This document shows positions 37,285 to 49,821 of a stretch of 64,000 nt of DNA, one piece after another. The stretch covers positions 164,822,118 through 164,886,117 of the forward strand of contig OZ023265.1 in the NCBI GenBank assembly GCA_964006375.1, given 5' to 3'. Source of the DNA: Tillus elongatus. Taxonomy: Eukaryota > Arthropoda > Insecta > Coleoptera > Cleridae. Each line of letters begins with the position of its first letter. Positions within the stretch are counted from its first letter, which is position 1. The notes beneath the pieces were generated by a model, which was not told where the DNA came from, searched no databases, and saw only the letters and a program-made list of their open reading frames with translations. The position numbers and the translations under genes are program-made.

Positions 37285-37325
37285 ATAGAACGATTGCTGC
37301 ATGTTTATGACTTCTTAGATAAAGG
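37285..37325 (+). other. Candidate 41-bp internal exon
   Basis: A strong acceptor (T-rich tract then TTTTGCAG, ending 37284) and a consensus donor GTAAGT (37326-37331) bracket 41 bases. Only one frame is open: IERLLHVYDFLDK, plus two bases. The surroundings carry no transposon signature. I do not recognise the protein, so the host gene and its other exons are unknown. A chance pairing of splice-like signals is possible. Confidence 0.35.
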
Positions 37326-37548
37326 GTAAGTTCTATTTCCGTGCTCATTACCAGCTCCTCTCTTTCGCTTTTTCTCAGTGCTTCCCGCTCTCTGTAGCCG
37401 TCTCTCCTACGTTCGGCGAAGGAATTTCGTAATTATCGCTCAAGTTTGCAGGCGGATTATGAAGAGCAGGAGAAATATTTGTTCTTTCTACGCGATGTTT
37501 ATTTATTAACACTAAAGATTAGATTATGTCGGTCGTAACTGCATGTTA
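37326..37548. other. Unassigned, possible intron
   Basis: No motifs beyond the upstream donor site. Confidence 0.3.
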
Positions 37549-37780
37549 TAAGAAATGTAGTAAAAAAGGTAAGATGCTTACTGGCAATTAGGCAATTGCT
37601 GACCCTTTTTGCTCATCTAAACTAACCTACCCTCCACCTTGAGCTCGATCTCAACTACGACAGTGAATTTGAACAATCATCCGCCGCCGGTGAGTCTCGA
37701 ACCGTCGTCCCCCGAGTCCGTATTGGAAAGTCTGAATACACTTTCCCGCACGGCCACGGAGGCGCTAAGAAATGTAGTAA
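37549..37780 (-). repeat. SINE-B copy 2 with 15-bp target duplication
   Basis: The SINE occupies 37564-37765 on the minus strand, with head at 37765 and a T-rich 3' end. Perfect direct repeats TAAGAAATGTAGTAA at 37549-37563 and 37766-37780 flank it, the footprint of LINE-driven retroposition. Confidence 0.88.
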
Positions 37781-38053
37781 GTACGCCAACTATACTTTGT
37801 ATAATTTACACTCTAAAAAATCACTATTTTATGCACGGAATTTTTGTTTATAAAAATTGTTAGACGAAATTTGATTGATTGTTTTTATTAGAAAACTGTG
37901 TCATAATATATGTGAGCATTTTAATTGTATGAAATTCATTTCAAATAAGCGCAAATTATAGCATCCAACCCTATATCCAAGCTCAGTTCCATATTTTGTA
38001 TGTATTTTTTTTTGATAAATATTGACATACATCAAAATGTGACAACTCTATTG

Positions 38054-38056
<3 letters not shown>

Positions 38057-38140
<84 letters not shown>
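38057..38140. repeat. (TA)n microsatellite
   Basis: About 84 bases of TA with one TTT interruption. The preceding ATATTGACATACATCA also occurs downstream of the Penelope remnant near 32735, so Penelope sequence may lie here. Confidence 0.9.
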
Positions 38141-38141
<1 letters not shown>

Positions 38142-38404
38142 CTTTTGGAATGTTGCACTACACTGTAATCACTTTCAAATATATACTTTATTTGTTTGCT
38201 GTACTTTTTGTGATTTATTATTGGCTTGCGTCGACTGCAGTTTCGAACCTGGAAAATTACAAATTATCCTGTCAAAAATTACAGATGCAGTATGTCCAGA
38301 TTCAGTTTTATTCAATAATTGTAATCAAAGTTTTTCTGGAATAAAATTTAGCATTATTTGGAAAATGCCGGGAAAGGTCTTCGGACATCACTGCGTAGTA
38401 TAAA
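38141..38404. other. Unassigned; 60-codon open frame
   Basis: The frame at 38221-38403 has several Cys (ACVDCSF, NNCNQSF, GHHCVV) but no identity. A GCAG that could be an acceptor lies at 38237-38240. Not called as a gene. Confidence 0.3.
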
Positions 38405-40376
38405 ATTAAATAGTATAAATTTAAAAAAAATTAAAATTCATTTCAACAACACACCACGAGGCCTCACTGCCTAAATACTATCGTACCGTGGGTGTTGACA
38501 AGGAGGAAAGAGGCAACTTGTTAATTCTGGACTTGAAGGTTTAAAGGTTCGGAGGAGAAGGAAAAACATATGCCGGCAAGGAATTTCACAACTTGGAAGT
38601 CGTCGGGACAAAAGAGCAGGCATAACAAGATGCTCTATATCTGGTGACCTGGACAATAAAAGGGTGCATTCGCTCTGTTCCCCTGATAGATCTGTTGGGG
38701 CAGCAGGTGGAGGAACTATCGAAGAAAGCTGCTCCGAGCAGTGCCCGTGCAGATATCTGTAAAAGAGAGAGAGAGAGGGGCCACCAACGGCATGTCGGTG
38801 GGCAAGGGATGGCAGCCTTTGGGTGAGGGTAGGGTCACCGCTGACACGTATAGCTCTCTTCTGAATGGAGTCCAGGATAGCGAGTGTAGAAGCGGCAGCA
38901 GCACCCCAGATGTGGGAGCAGTATACGGCCTTGTTTGTGAAGTATATAAGGTATAGAGATTAGCTAATGAAAAGTATTTGCGAGCCCGGAAGAGGAAACC
39001 TAATTTTTTAGCAGCCGCTTCTGAAATTGATGTGACATATTGGTGCCAATTGAGATTTCGATCCAAAGAAATGCCAACAAGGGAAAAGGACTCATTATTT
39101 TCAATAACTTGGTTGTTCACTGTGATGGATCTAGGGCTGGTGTATCTCTTATGAGATAGAAAGCAAGACTGAGATTTGGTGGAGTTGAATTGTACAAGAT
39201 TTCTACTTCCCCAGTCTAATATTTTTTGGAGATTCACAGAGACAGAACCCTCCATGGACCTGCGTTCTAATTGAATTGGGCTAAAGAGACAGGCTTAGAA
39301 TATTGTATATTTGAGTGGAGGGTGCTGTCGTCCGCGTAACTGTCAATTGGGTTGGATTTGCTGGATAGGAGGTTATCGATGTGGAGAAGAAACAAAGTAG
39401 CGGCTAAAGTTGAACCTTGAGGAACGCCTGCATTAATTGGATACAGCTTAGAGGAATGGCCATCCACGACAACAGAAATTTGCTGTACAGGTACAGAGTT
39501 TTGGTGGTAGGCCATAGGCCGGAAGAGTATTAAGCAGCGCTGCGTGCCAGACCTGGTCGAATACTTTGGATATGTCTAGAGCGACAATCTGGGATTCACC
39601 GTGTAGTTCCATAGACTTGTTCCAAGAATGGTTGACAAAGGAAAGGAGGTTGGCAGTTGATCTGCGCTGATGGAATCCATACTGCCTGTCGTGGATTAGA
39701 CTGTGTTTTTCAAGAAATTTTAGTACTTCGGTGTTTATAAACTTTTACATCACCTTAGAGACGACTGAAAGGAGATAAATAAGCCTGTAGTTGCTAGGAA
39801 GCGCTTTGGATCCTTTCTTGGGGACGGGTTGTACTCGAGCAGTTTTCCAGTTACTAGGGAATATGCCTCTATTGTAAGATGTCTGAAACAGACGAGTCAG
39901 GACAGGAGCAAGTTCTGGTGCGCATTTTTTGAGAACAATTGCTGGGATCTCGTCAAGGTCAGAGGATTTCCTCGTATTAAAAGAAACGAGCATGTTGCGT
40001 ACCTTTTTAGTTTTGAAAATGATATCCGTCATTTATTGCGTGACATTGGGGACTGTTGGTGGTTGAACATTTGTAGGTGGGTTTAAGGTAGAATTGCCCC
40101 CGAACAACGGTGCAAAAAGTTCAACGTTGCCCAGGGCGGTAGAAACAATTTCATCCCCTGAAACAAGAGGTGGAAACGCGCTCTTGCAGAAATTATTCCC
40201 AATAGATTTAGCAAGAGTCCAGAAGGGTTTGAGAGGACTTTGTTTTTGATGTGGTTATTAAATGAGTTTTTTGCCTCAGAAAGAATGCGGACATAGGGGT
40301 TTCTTGTGTCGTTAAATGCTTGACGGTTTTCTTGACTGGGGTTGTGTAGAAGCGTTTTGTGAGCTTTGACCTTGAA
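38405..40376 (-). mobile_element. Jockey/CR1-like non-LTR retrotransposon, copy 3
   Basis: Minus-strand copy. The 3' end with A-rich tail is at 38405-38450. It is 5'-truncated at about 40376, just upstream of the RT domain, so it lacks the endonuclease. It spans the RT region where copies 1 and 2 have deletions. Confidence 0.85.
38470..40370 (-). pseudogene. Reverse transcriptase pseudogene (copy 3)
   Basis: Minus-strand frames carry LDEIPAIVLKKCAPELAPVL and NYRLIYLLSVVSKVM (39745-40032), INAGVPQGSTLAATLFLLH and IDSYADDSTLHS (39267-39515), then NLNWHQYVTSISEAAAKKLG and the C-terminal region (38716-39255). The catalytic YADD box is intact, but frameshifts separate the blocks (near 39730, 39520 and 39260) and a stop lies before FDQVWHAALLNKL-like sequence. 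It cannot give a full RT. Confidence 0.82.
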
Positions 40377-40879
40377 TATTTTAGAATTATTTTTGGTTTT
40401 TAATATAATAGGTCATCTTTAAATGGAACCAAAATATTTTAGAAGGTTCTGTAAATATTGGAGGTAAAAGAGAAGTTCAAGCTAGTGAATATTTACGAAA
40501 TTAGAGATGTGACAGGAGCAAGATTTGCTAGTTCTGTTTAGGCAAGCAGAAATCAAAATTGCGTATATTGCAGGCATAACCATTAAGCTCATTTGTAAAA
40601 CACATTGTGAAAATATGTACTAATAAATATACTATACTATACTACTTGCACCCCTGAGAAGTTATAGGCCTTCAAAGTGGCGTTTCTAATTTCGGAAAAA
40701 ATCAATATCTCAGTTACGCTTGAACTTAGAAGGACTAAATTTGGTACACGTTTTGAGTGTACGAAGAGCAATAATCGAGAGTAATAAGAATTCAATTAAA
40801 GAATTTAAAAGAGTTGATCAGGGATGATTCACCCTTAAAATGTGACAGATTTTTTTAACCTATTGACGGATTTAAAAAT
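40377..40879. other. Unassigned DNA
   Basis: Nothing firm. May include the outer part of the mariner 3 terminus. Confidence 0.35.
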
Positions 40880-42372
40880 AATTATTTCATTTTATGTGGA
40901 ATTTAATTCTAAAACTTTTATTACCCTTATTAATTTTCAAAAAACTTTGTCGTTTTCAACAAAATCCTGAATAACTAGATACACGTATTAGAGCTGTGTT
41001 ATTTAAAATCATGGGAAATTCAAACGTTGGCTATGAAATTTAACGCCAGACTTGACAATCAGGAAAAAAGTTGTAATATGAATTATTTAATAGAAAAACA
41101 AACAACTTGAAAAATAGAAATAACATAACATTTGCACTGATAACTTACAGCAATTGTTCAAAATGATCACCGTTCTCTCTCAGGCATAAATTTATTTTTC
41201 GTCGAAAATTAAAGTCTACTCTATCCGACAACTGTTGATTGTTTCTAATGTGTATTCGATTCTACAATTCGGCTAGAGACGCAATTGGCGAGGAATATAC
41301 AAATTCTTTTAACTTTCCCCAAAGAAAGAAGTCACATTTGTTCAGGTCTGGCGATCGTGGCGGCCACACTTGTGGGCAATTATTTCATCTTCCAATCCAT
41401 TCATTTGGATATTGGTGGTTTAAATAGTCTCTAACAGCAATACTGAAATGAGGAGATGCTCCATCGTGCATAAGCCAATGTTTCAGTCTAAGTTGTAGAG
41501 GCACCTCTTCGAGTAGATCTGGGAGACTGTTTTGGAGAAATTCTGAATAAGTTTCGCTATTTAATCGATTCGGTAAAATTACTGGACCAATTAAATACCG
41601 ATCAATAATACTGATCCAAACATTTATTTTAAACTCGCGTTGTAAATGTCGAGGAGTTACTGAATGAGGGTTTACATAAGAATATTCATGATGGTTATGT
41701 AAATTTGTAATACCTCTCCGGGTGAAACAATCTTCGTCAATACAAAAAATGTTCTTTCTTGATGCAAAATAAACTGACAGAAATTCACTCGTTCAACCAA
41801 ATCTTCCGGTAACAATTCTTGCACTTTTTGGATATGATATGGATGCAGTAGATTACGTCTTATTACTCGGTGAACAGAAGTTTGCGATATACCAGTTTAT
41901 CGAGATAGATTTTTAGTACTAATATGTGGGTTATCTTCAATTGTATTCAAAATAAGTTCTTCGTCTTGTGCCCTGGTTGCAGTAGCACGTTCTCGAGTGT
42001 TACTGAAAAACCTGCCTGTTTCTCGAGCTCGTCTCTCAACATTGGCAAATGTTTTTCTATGAGGGATTACACGATTAAGAAATCTTTTCCGATATTCTTC
42101 AACGTTTCTTCTCTAGTTTCCTTCACATAAACCTAACACTAATAGCATGTCAACTTGTTCGCTAAATGAAAACTTTCCGGCATTTTCACAACACTCAGCC
42201 AATATTACTAAAATAAAATGACTTATTTTCCTGATTGTCATGTCTGACGTTAAATTTCATAGCCAACGTTTGAATTTCCGATGATTTTAAATAACACAGC
42301 TGTAATATATTTAGTTATTAATAAGAGTAATAAGTTTTAGAATTAAATTCCCCATAAAATATATTTTTATAT
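40880..42372 (-). mobile_element. Mariner-like transposon 3
   Basis: Inverted termini: GTGGAATTTAATTCTAAAAC at about 40897 and its complement near 42335-42355. Inner block AATTCAAACGTTGGCTATGA at 41020-41039 mirrors 42258-42277. The left arm carries about 50 extra bases (40945-40995). The right end runs into (TA)n. It contains a minus-strand transposase pseudogene. Confidence 0.78.
41150..42190 (-). pseudogene. Mariner/Tc1-superfamily transposase pseudogene 3
   Basis: Minus-strand reading: FSFSEQVDMLLVLGLCEGN start region near 42175, ATRAQDEELILNTIEDNPH and TGISQTSVHRVIRRNLLHP (DNA-binding helices). The catalytic middle is INVWISIIDRYLIGPVILP, MHDGASPHFS (second Asp, near 41455) and WPPRSPDLNKCDFFLWGKL (third Asp, near 41330). 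The end is LCLRENGDHFEQLL near 41150. Several stops (for example after EGN, before TGISQ and within GR*NNCP) and frameshifts near 41740-41700 disable it. Spacing between the last two Asp is about 43, close to mariner 1. Confidence 0.75.
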
Positions 42373-42454
<82 letters not shown>

Positions 42455-42906
42455 TCAACCGATAACTCAAAAAATAATTAACCGATTTCTATAAAACTCA
42501 GAAAGTGCCTTTCTTTTATTAATGGCTTGGATAAGTTCGTTGGCCAGGAATCGGATAGTTTTCCGGAAAAATTTTGAGTTTGATTTCGAAAAAAAATTAC
42601 AAAGCCATTTTAATGAAATTTGACGGATATGTGGCCTTTGTAAAGACCGTACTAAGTACCAAGACTCAACTTCGTTGGTTTATAGAAAATTGAGTTATTT
42701 AAATTTTTGATTTTCCATCGAAAAAACTCTTTCTCTGAAAAGTACAAAGTTATTTTAATGAAATTTGGTGTATATGTTTCCTTTACAGACCTTCCTACAT
42801 ACCAAAATTCAACTTTTTATGTGTACGTAAAAGTGATTTATTCAAATTTCAAACATTTAATAAAAATTCACTGCCATAACGCAATTGCTGCGTCCCGAAC
42901 TTTTTT
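42373..42906 (+). repeat. Family H copy
   Basis: (TA)n, (GTAT)n, TTCAACCGATAACTCAAAAA, the conserved block, and the terminal GAAATTTGG ... ATAACGCAATTGCTGCGTCC near 42875-42897. Confidence 0.6.
42376..42453. repeat. (TA)n(GTAT)n microsatellite
   Basis: TA to 42430, then GTAT units to 42453. Confidence 0.93.
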
Positions 42907-43941
42907 ATATGTAATTCAAAAAAATCATTTTTTTTTATTAATAGGTAAAACATAACAAAAATCCATAATGCCACAAACATTGTAAGAAGTTCCATCCCTC
43001 ATTTAAACAAACCCCTGATTAACCGATGATAAAAAAGCATCTCACCTTTATATCCAAAGGTATAAATTCTTCGCTACCCTTTAGTTTCTGTTAATCAAGT
43101 GCTAATAAATCAGATAATGAGATCCCGTATAATTTGAGAAAGTAGTCGCTGACAGGCTGCCGCATCCGAGAGGTGAAACGTTCCCATAATGGGCCCTAAT
43201 GGATGATTTTATGGTATATAGTTTGTTTTATGGCCATAGACAAATAAACCAACTAAAACTAAGTGCATTAAAATAACAAATTAGTGGCTTTTATAGAGCT
43301 AATTTAAGACGGTGATAACTGTAATTTTTCCATCAGTTAGTGAAGTTATTTCGTACTGTTTTTTGCCGGCAAAAACTAACGTACATACCAGCATGGTTCG
43401 TAAACCGTGAAATTAAAACTCATATAGTGTAAGTTTTTCAACTGCCGAGACGCATTTTGCCCAGGAAAACATCGCCGAGAAATATTCCTACAATTATCTT
43501 TAATGAGCCTTCTAATCAATCTCGCCGGCTAATTAAATTACAAAGTTAATAATGCAGTGTATGTGTCAAGGAAAAAACTGTCTCGTTTGCATTTTATCCA
43601 GGTAAAAAATCAGGAATAATTTACAACTTACAAATAGATGTAGTTGTAATGCGATTCGCCAAGTTGCTCATCCATTCTCTCTTGCGTCGTGGAGTGTTTT
43701 TTATCGATATTAAAGCGACATGCAGGCATTTTGTTCAGGATATTGTAATCTTTATAATTGGCTCGAACGTTGATAATTGCTCAGATGCAACTGGAATTGT
43801 TTATTTGAGAATCGTAATGGAAACTGGAAGATACATGTATGTAATATGTAGCTAGCTTTCTTAGCCACGTCAAACAATAACAAAAAAGTTTTACGGTATA
43901 CATAAATTATTAACATTAAATACTTTTCTGGTAAAAAAAAT
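42907..43941. other. Unassigned DNA
   Basis: No element termini or coding motif recognised over about 1 kb. Composition is less AT-extreme than the repeats, so this may be host sequence. Confidence 0.4.
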
Positions 43942-44006
43942 TTGGGACGCAGCAAGTGAGTTATAGTAGCGAATTTTCATGAGAATTGTACACTCTAATT
44001 ATACGG
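43942..44006 (-). repeat. Family H hairpin end
   Basis: GGGACGCAGCAAGTGAGTTA and TAGCGAATTTTCATGAGAAT, then AATTGTACACT as at 49868. Jockey-like copy 4 follows directly. Confidence 0.5.
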
Positions 44007-47000
44007 CGTATTAGGCAGTCCTCCGTGGTCCGGGGACTAACTAAAATAATAGGCCCATGGTAATTCCTGCCTGTCGTACGAGGCGACTAATCGGAGTCAA
44101 GCAGGTGGTAGTGGAATTTTCCTTTACGTGATAGTAAACGATTTTTTCACGCCCGGGAGGTACCACCCCATACATCAAGGGGCCGGCCGGTGAAGTCCCA
44201 ACGGACGCTTCCGGTTCTGGTGTATGAGTCGGTTTCCCTTATAAGCAAAAATGATGCTGGTTCCAAAAGATTTCGGAGGTAAAATACCCCTCGATTCGGA
44301 TATCCGGGAGAGGGGTATACAGGGGACGCCGGCATCAAGATTTAACATATCCTTCTCTAATATATGTGGCCTAAATTCTAACCTGAACTCCGTCCACCAT
44401 TTCCTCCAGGCTCATAGGCCCCAACTCCTCTTCCTCACTGAAACTCAAATCAGTGCCAAAACAGTCACTAATAACCTTAATTTCCCGGACTATGAGCTCC
44501 TTACTTGCTTTATATTGCATGGAGGCATGTGCGCGTACGTCTGTAGCAATCTGCCCTGCACCAGACTCCCCAATTTAGAAGCTGGAAGAAAAGACATACT
44601 ATGGATAAAACTCTCTCAGGGCTGCAACAGAATTGATCTGTTGAATTTACAGGTCACCTTCTGACAAGAACTTTGTCCATCTCTTTGACTACCTTTCTGA
44701 AAAAACCGACCATCTGATTTCTGAATATCCTTCCTCCGAGGTCACTATCCTTGGTGACTTCAATGTCCATAATAAGGAATGGCTAGGATCTTCAAAAACC
44801 AATCCACAAGGGAGAGCAGCGGAGGCCTTTGCAGTCAGCAATTCTTTAGCCAATAAGGTTCAGCAACCTACTTACTTTCCTCGCATCCCAACACAGCTTA
44901 AATCCCTTAGACCTCCTTCTTACTACAAATCCTGACTGCCATAAGATATCAGACCACCCCCCACCCCCCGGTCGCTCAGATTACGGCATGGTCACTGATT
45001 CCTGCGTAATGCAACCCGAGGTCACCCAGTCATCACACCCACGATCGTTTGGCACTACAACTCCGCGAAATGGGACTTTTCCTCATTTCCATGGACGTCT
45101 GTCTGCTTCTCTCATCCTGACCCCTCTGATATCTCACAAAACGTCACCGAAATTATCCAAGCTGGCATGGAATTATTTATTCCACGTACACAGAAAACCT
45201 CTTCAGCCACTCAAAAGCCCTGGTTCTCTAAATCCTGTGACAAGCCAGACTTGAAAAGGTCAAAGCTCACAAAACGCTTCTACACAATCCCAGTCAAGAA
45301 AACCGTCAAGCATTTAACGACGCAAGAAACCGCTATGTACGCATTCTTTCTGAGGCAAAAAAATTCGTTTAATAACCACATTAAAAATAAAGTCCTTTTA
45401 AGCTCCAGCGGCAGCAAGCCCTTCTGGACTCTTGCTAAATCTATTGGGAATAATTTATGCAAGAGCACGTTCCCACCTCTTGTCTAAGAGGATAAAGTTG
45501 TTTCTACTGCCCTGGGCAAGGCTGAACTTTTTGCCTCGTTGATCCCCTGAAATTCTACCCTCAACCCACCTCCAAATGTTCAACCACCAACAGTCCCTAA
45601 TGTCGCGCATAAAATGACGGATATCATTTTTAAAATTAAAAAGGTACGAAAGATGCTCTCTTCTCTTAATACCAGGCATCTGGCCTTGACAAGATCCCAG
45701 CAATTGTTCTCAAAAAATGCGCACCAGAACTTGCTCCTGTACTGACTCGTCTGTTTTATACATCTTACAGTAGAGGCACATTCCCTAGTAACTAGAAAAC
45801 GGTTCGAGTACAACCCGTCCCCAAAAAAGGAGCCAAAGCGCTTACTAGCAACTACAGGCCTATTTATCTCCTTTCAGTCGTCTCTTAAGTGATGGAAAAG
45901 TATATAAACACCGAATTACTAAAATTTCTTGAAAAACACAGTCTAATCCACGACAGGCAGTATGGATTCCGTCAGCGCTGATCAACTGCCGACCTCCTTT
46001 CCTTTGTCACCCATTCATGGAACAAGTCTATAGAACTACACGGCGAATGCCAGATTGGCGCTCTAGACATATCCAAAGCGTTCGGCCAGGTCTGACACGC
46101 AGCGCTGCTTAATAAACTTTCTGCCTATGGCCTACCACCAAAACTCTGTACCTGGACAGCAAATTTCCTCTCCAACCGGAGCATTTCTGTTGTCGTGGAT
46201 GGCCATTCCCCTAAACTGTATCCAATTAATGCAGGAGTTCCTCAAGGTTCAGCTTTAGCCCCTACTTTGTTTCTTCTCCACACCAATGACCTCCTCTCTA
46301 GCACATCCAACCCAGTTCACAGTTACGCGGACGACAGCACCCTCCACTCAAATATACAATATTCTACACCTGTCATTTTAGCCCAATTAGATAAGGATCG
46401 CAGACTCATGGAGGGTTCTGTTTCCGTGGATCTGCAACAAAAGATATTAGACTGGAGAAGTAGAAATCTTGTACAATTCAACCCCACCAAATCTCAGTCT
46501 TGCTTTCTTTCTCATAAGAGATACAGCAGCCCTAGACCCATCACAACGAACAACCAAGTTATTTAAAGTAATGAGTCCTTTTCACTTGTTGACATTTCTT
46601 TGGATCGAAATCTCAATTGGCACCAACATGTCACATCAAGTGCAGAAGCGGCTGCTAAGTAATTGGGTTTCCTCTTCCGGACTCGCAAATACTTTTCACC
46701 AGCTCATCTCTATACATTATATACTTCACAAATAAGGCCAAACCTCGAATACTGCTCCCACATCTGGGCTGCTCCTGCCGCTTCTACACTCGCATTCCTG
46801 GACTTCATTCAGAAGAGAGTTATACGTCTCATCGGTGACCCTACCCTCACCCAAAAGCTGCCATCCCCTGCCCACCGACGTGCCGTTGGTGACCTCTCTC
46901 CCTTTTATAGATATCTGCACGGGCACTGCTCAGGGGAGCTTTCTTCCATAGTTTCTCCACCTGCTGCCCCCAACAGATCTACCAGGGGAACAGAGCGAAT

Positions 47001-47236
47001 GCACCCTTTTACTGTCCAGGTCACCAGACATAGAACATCTTGTTATGCCCGCTCTTTTGTCCCGAGGACTTCCAAGTTGTGGAATTCTTTGCCGGCACAT
47101 GTTTTCCTTCTCCCCGGAACCTCCAAACCTTCAAGTCCAGAATTAAAAAGTTGCCTCTTTCCTCCTTGTCGACACCCACGGTACGATAGTATTTAGGCTG
47201 TAAGCCCTCGTGGTGTGTTGTTGAAATTTAAAAAAT
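44007..47236 (+). mobile_element. Jockey/CR1-like non-LTR retrotransposon, copy 4 (longest)
   Basis: Probable near-full-length copy of about 3.2 kb. The 5' region begins near GGCAGTCCTCCGTGGTCCGG. It includes the endonuclease, RT with YADD, and C-terminal domain, and ends TTGTTGAAATTTAAAAAAT. It provides the reference for deletions in the other copies. Many small indels and stops. Confidence 0.88.
44251..47196 (+). pseudogene. Endonuclease/RT polyprotein pseudogene (copy 4)
   Basis: Endonuclease blocks are NISFSNICGLNSNLNSVHHF, PQLLFLTETQISAK, GGMCAYVCSNLP and, after a frameshift near 44650, VTILGDFNVHNKEWLGS and a GRSDYGMVT-like block. RT blocks are TDIIFKIKKVRKMLSSLNTR, PSNYRPIYLLSVVS, INAGVPQGSALAPTLFLLH and VHSYADDSTLHSNIQYS (46195-46566). 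The C-terminal part includes NLEYCSHIWAAPAASTLAFL, KRVIRLIGDPTLTQK and LWNSLPAHVF (46663-47196). Breaks: stop at 45487, TAA at 46563, TAA near 46660, and frameshifts near 44935, 45080 and 45680. No gag-like ORF1 was recognised upstream. Confidence 0.86.
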
Positions 47237-47847
47237 TAGTAAGGTTAATACTTTAAACTTACACAGACCTTGAAGATCGATTTTAGAGGTCCTAATACAC
47301 TCACATTTGGAAAATTATTTCAAACGTGTTACCATCTATCTCTTTCTATTATCAACAAAATCTTGTGTTCTAACTCCTTTTGAGAAAATGCCCAAAACTC
47401 AATTTTCTATGAAGCTAAAGAATTAAATTTTGCGATATCTGTAGATAGTGTAAGTCTTTTTAAAAGGAACTTGTATTACCAATTTCGTTAAAGTTATACA
47501 AAAGATATCCAGAAGGAAACTTAATTCATATTTAGAAAAGTAAAATATCTGCCAAATTATAAACGTAGCAGTAATTTTTTCCTTATTAATCGGCTAAATA
47601 ATTTCGTTTTAGTCAACCTAAGCAAACCGGTTTTTTCAACATCAATAATAACAAAATGTCTGTTGAAAATTATAATTTCAGACTCAAAGGTGACAAAGTT
47701 AGTCATGCGTTTTAAACAAAAATGAAATCTTGTTCAATACGTATGAAATCTGTGCACTATTGTGTCTTCAAGTGTCAAAATAAAACAAAAATAAGAAAAC
47801 TGAAGAATGAAGAACAAATCCTTGACGGCTTGTCACAAGATGAAATT
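47237..47847. other. Unassigned DNA
   Basis: Diverged family H-like text is possible (CTCAATTTTCTATGAAGCT near 47400). No gene. Confidence 0.35.
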
Positions 47848-47965
47848 TCGAAACGCAGCAATTTCGTTATGGTAACGAATTTTCATTAAATGCTTCAACT
47901 TTGTATAACTCAATTTTCTATAAACCTAGAAAGTTGATTTTTCGTGGAGTAAGGTATTTACGAGG
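47848..47965 (-). repeat. Family H end fragment
   Basis: AAACGCAGCAATTTCGTTAT, TAACGAATTTTCATTAAATG and CTCAATTTTCTATAAACCTA, as at 35070-35150. Confidence 0.5.
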
Positions 47966-48483
47966 TTATTTTTTTTTTGGGATACACTTTTTTTCGGATA
48001 AATATATATATTTTTTAAAACTGGTCCGATGGGGCTGGCGCACCCTGCATGCTGCTATGGGGATGAAATATAACAACCAGGCCAAGGTGTCCATGTAAAC
48101 AAGGCAGGGTCGTGTTACACATTATTGTTCAAAAAATATAAATATTTTCCGAAAATAAACATAATTGTCCCGAAACAATTGATCCGATTTTCTTGACAAC
48201 GAACCAATTAAAGCGATTTACACAAAAACTACACTAGCCAAGATATAACTATTCACAAAAAGCTTTTTGACAAAAATTTAAAAAAGAAATTTACACCAAA
48301 ATTTGCAAACAACCCCTTTCACGAAAATTAACCATTTTCTTACGAAAATCGGTTTAAATGTACACAAAATTTATATTAAATTCATTCTACGAAAATTAGC
48401 TAGGTAAGAATATTTTACACAATTTCCTAAACAAATTACTTTTCAAGAAAATTCAGATTTTCCATGTGAATTTGCAAACACCT
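47966..48483. other. Unassigned DNA
   Basis: Contains repeat-like phrases (GATCCGATTTTCTTGACAAC) but no clear boundaries. Confidence 0.35.
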
Positions 48484-49298
48484 TTTTGGTGTGGAGAAGA
48501 AACAAAGTAGGGGCTAAAGCTGAACCTTGAGGAACTCCTGCATTAATTGGATACAGTTTAGGGGAATGGCCATCCACGACAACAGAAATCCTCCGGTTGG
48601 AGAGGAAATTTGCTGTCCAGGTACAGAATTTTGGTGGTAGACCATAGGTTGGAAGTTTATTAAGCAGCGCTGCGTGCCAGACCTGTTCGAATGCTTTGGA
48701 TATGTCTAGAGTGACAATCTGGGATTCACCGTGTAGTTCCATAGACTTGTTCCAAAAAGGGGTGACAAAGGAAAGGAGGTCGGCAGTTTATATACTTTTC
48801 CATCACTTTAGATACGACTGAAAGAAGAGAAATAGGCCTGTAGTTGCTTAATTGCTAGGAAGCGCCTTGGATCCTTTCTTGGGGACGCGTTGTACTCGAG
48901 CAGTTTTCCAGTTACTAGGGAATATGCCTCTGTTGTAAGATGTCTGAAACAGACGAGTCAGGACAGGAGCAAGTTCTGGTGCGAATTTTTTGAGAACAAT
49001 TGCTGGTATCTCGTCACGGCCAGAGGCTTTCCTGTTATTAAGAGGAGAGAGCAGCTTTCATACCTTTTTAGTTTTGAAAATGATATCCGTCATTTTGTGC
49101 GCGACATTGGGGACTGTTGGTGGTTAAACATTTGGAGGTGGGTTGAGAGTAGAATTGCGCGCGAACAACGAGGCAAAAAGTTCAGCCTTGCCCAGGGCGT
49201 TAGAAACAATTTCCTCCCCTGAAACAAGAGGTGGGAACGTGCTCTTGTAGAAATTATTCCCAATAGATTTGACAAGAGTCCAGAAGGGTTTGCTGCCT
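48484..49298 (-). mobile_element. Jockey/CR1-like fragment, copy 5
   Basis: Minus-strand RT-domain piece only. Both ends are internal to the element (it stops before YADD, at FLLHT). About 110 bases around 48787 (LEKHSLIHDRQYGFRQ-equivalent) are missing. Frames include WHAALLNKLPTYGLPPKFC and INAGVPQGSALAPTLFLLH. It is not a typical 5'-truncation and must have lost its 3' end later. Confidence 0.8.
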
Positions 49299-49821
49299 TA
49301 GTTTTCACTAGTAACTCCAGGGTTTCTGTTATTTAGGGAGGTAATACATTTTTATCATGTTTCACTTTTCTTTATTTGTAAAACTTGTGGTTTTTTAATA
49401 AATGCCACATACAGAATGTACAGAAATCCTATAAACCTCAAAGTTTGGCTGAACTGTGAATATTTAGATCGTTAAACAAATTAATGGCGTCGCTCCAAAG
49501 CACTCTTCGCAGAAACGATTTTTTCCAAATTTTGATAGCAGGTAAGATGTGATCGTATCGTGTGATATATCATTGTAATCATAAAAAAAAAGAATTTAAA
49601 AAAATGCAAAAGTCCAATATGCCACCCATAAGAAAAAATCAAAGTTAAGTATTGTAACTCTTGTATCAAGAACGCCTTGGAAAATTGGATGACATATTTA
49701 GATTACCCATAAAAAGTGCCCTAACAGTGTCATAGTTAGAAAAGTGTAGTTGTTTCGGTATTCGCTTGAAAACGAAAAAACTAAAATTGAAAATTTCCGG
49801 TTTTTTTCGAATAATTAAAAA
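49299..49821. other. Unassigned DNA
   Basis: Nothing recognised. Confidence 0.4.

Noticed and set aside
38450..38960. Plus-strand ORFs within copy 3
   Set aside because: Shadows of the minus-strand reverse transcriptase.
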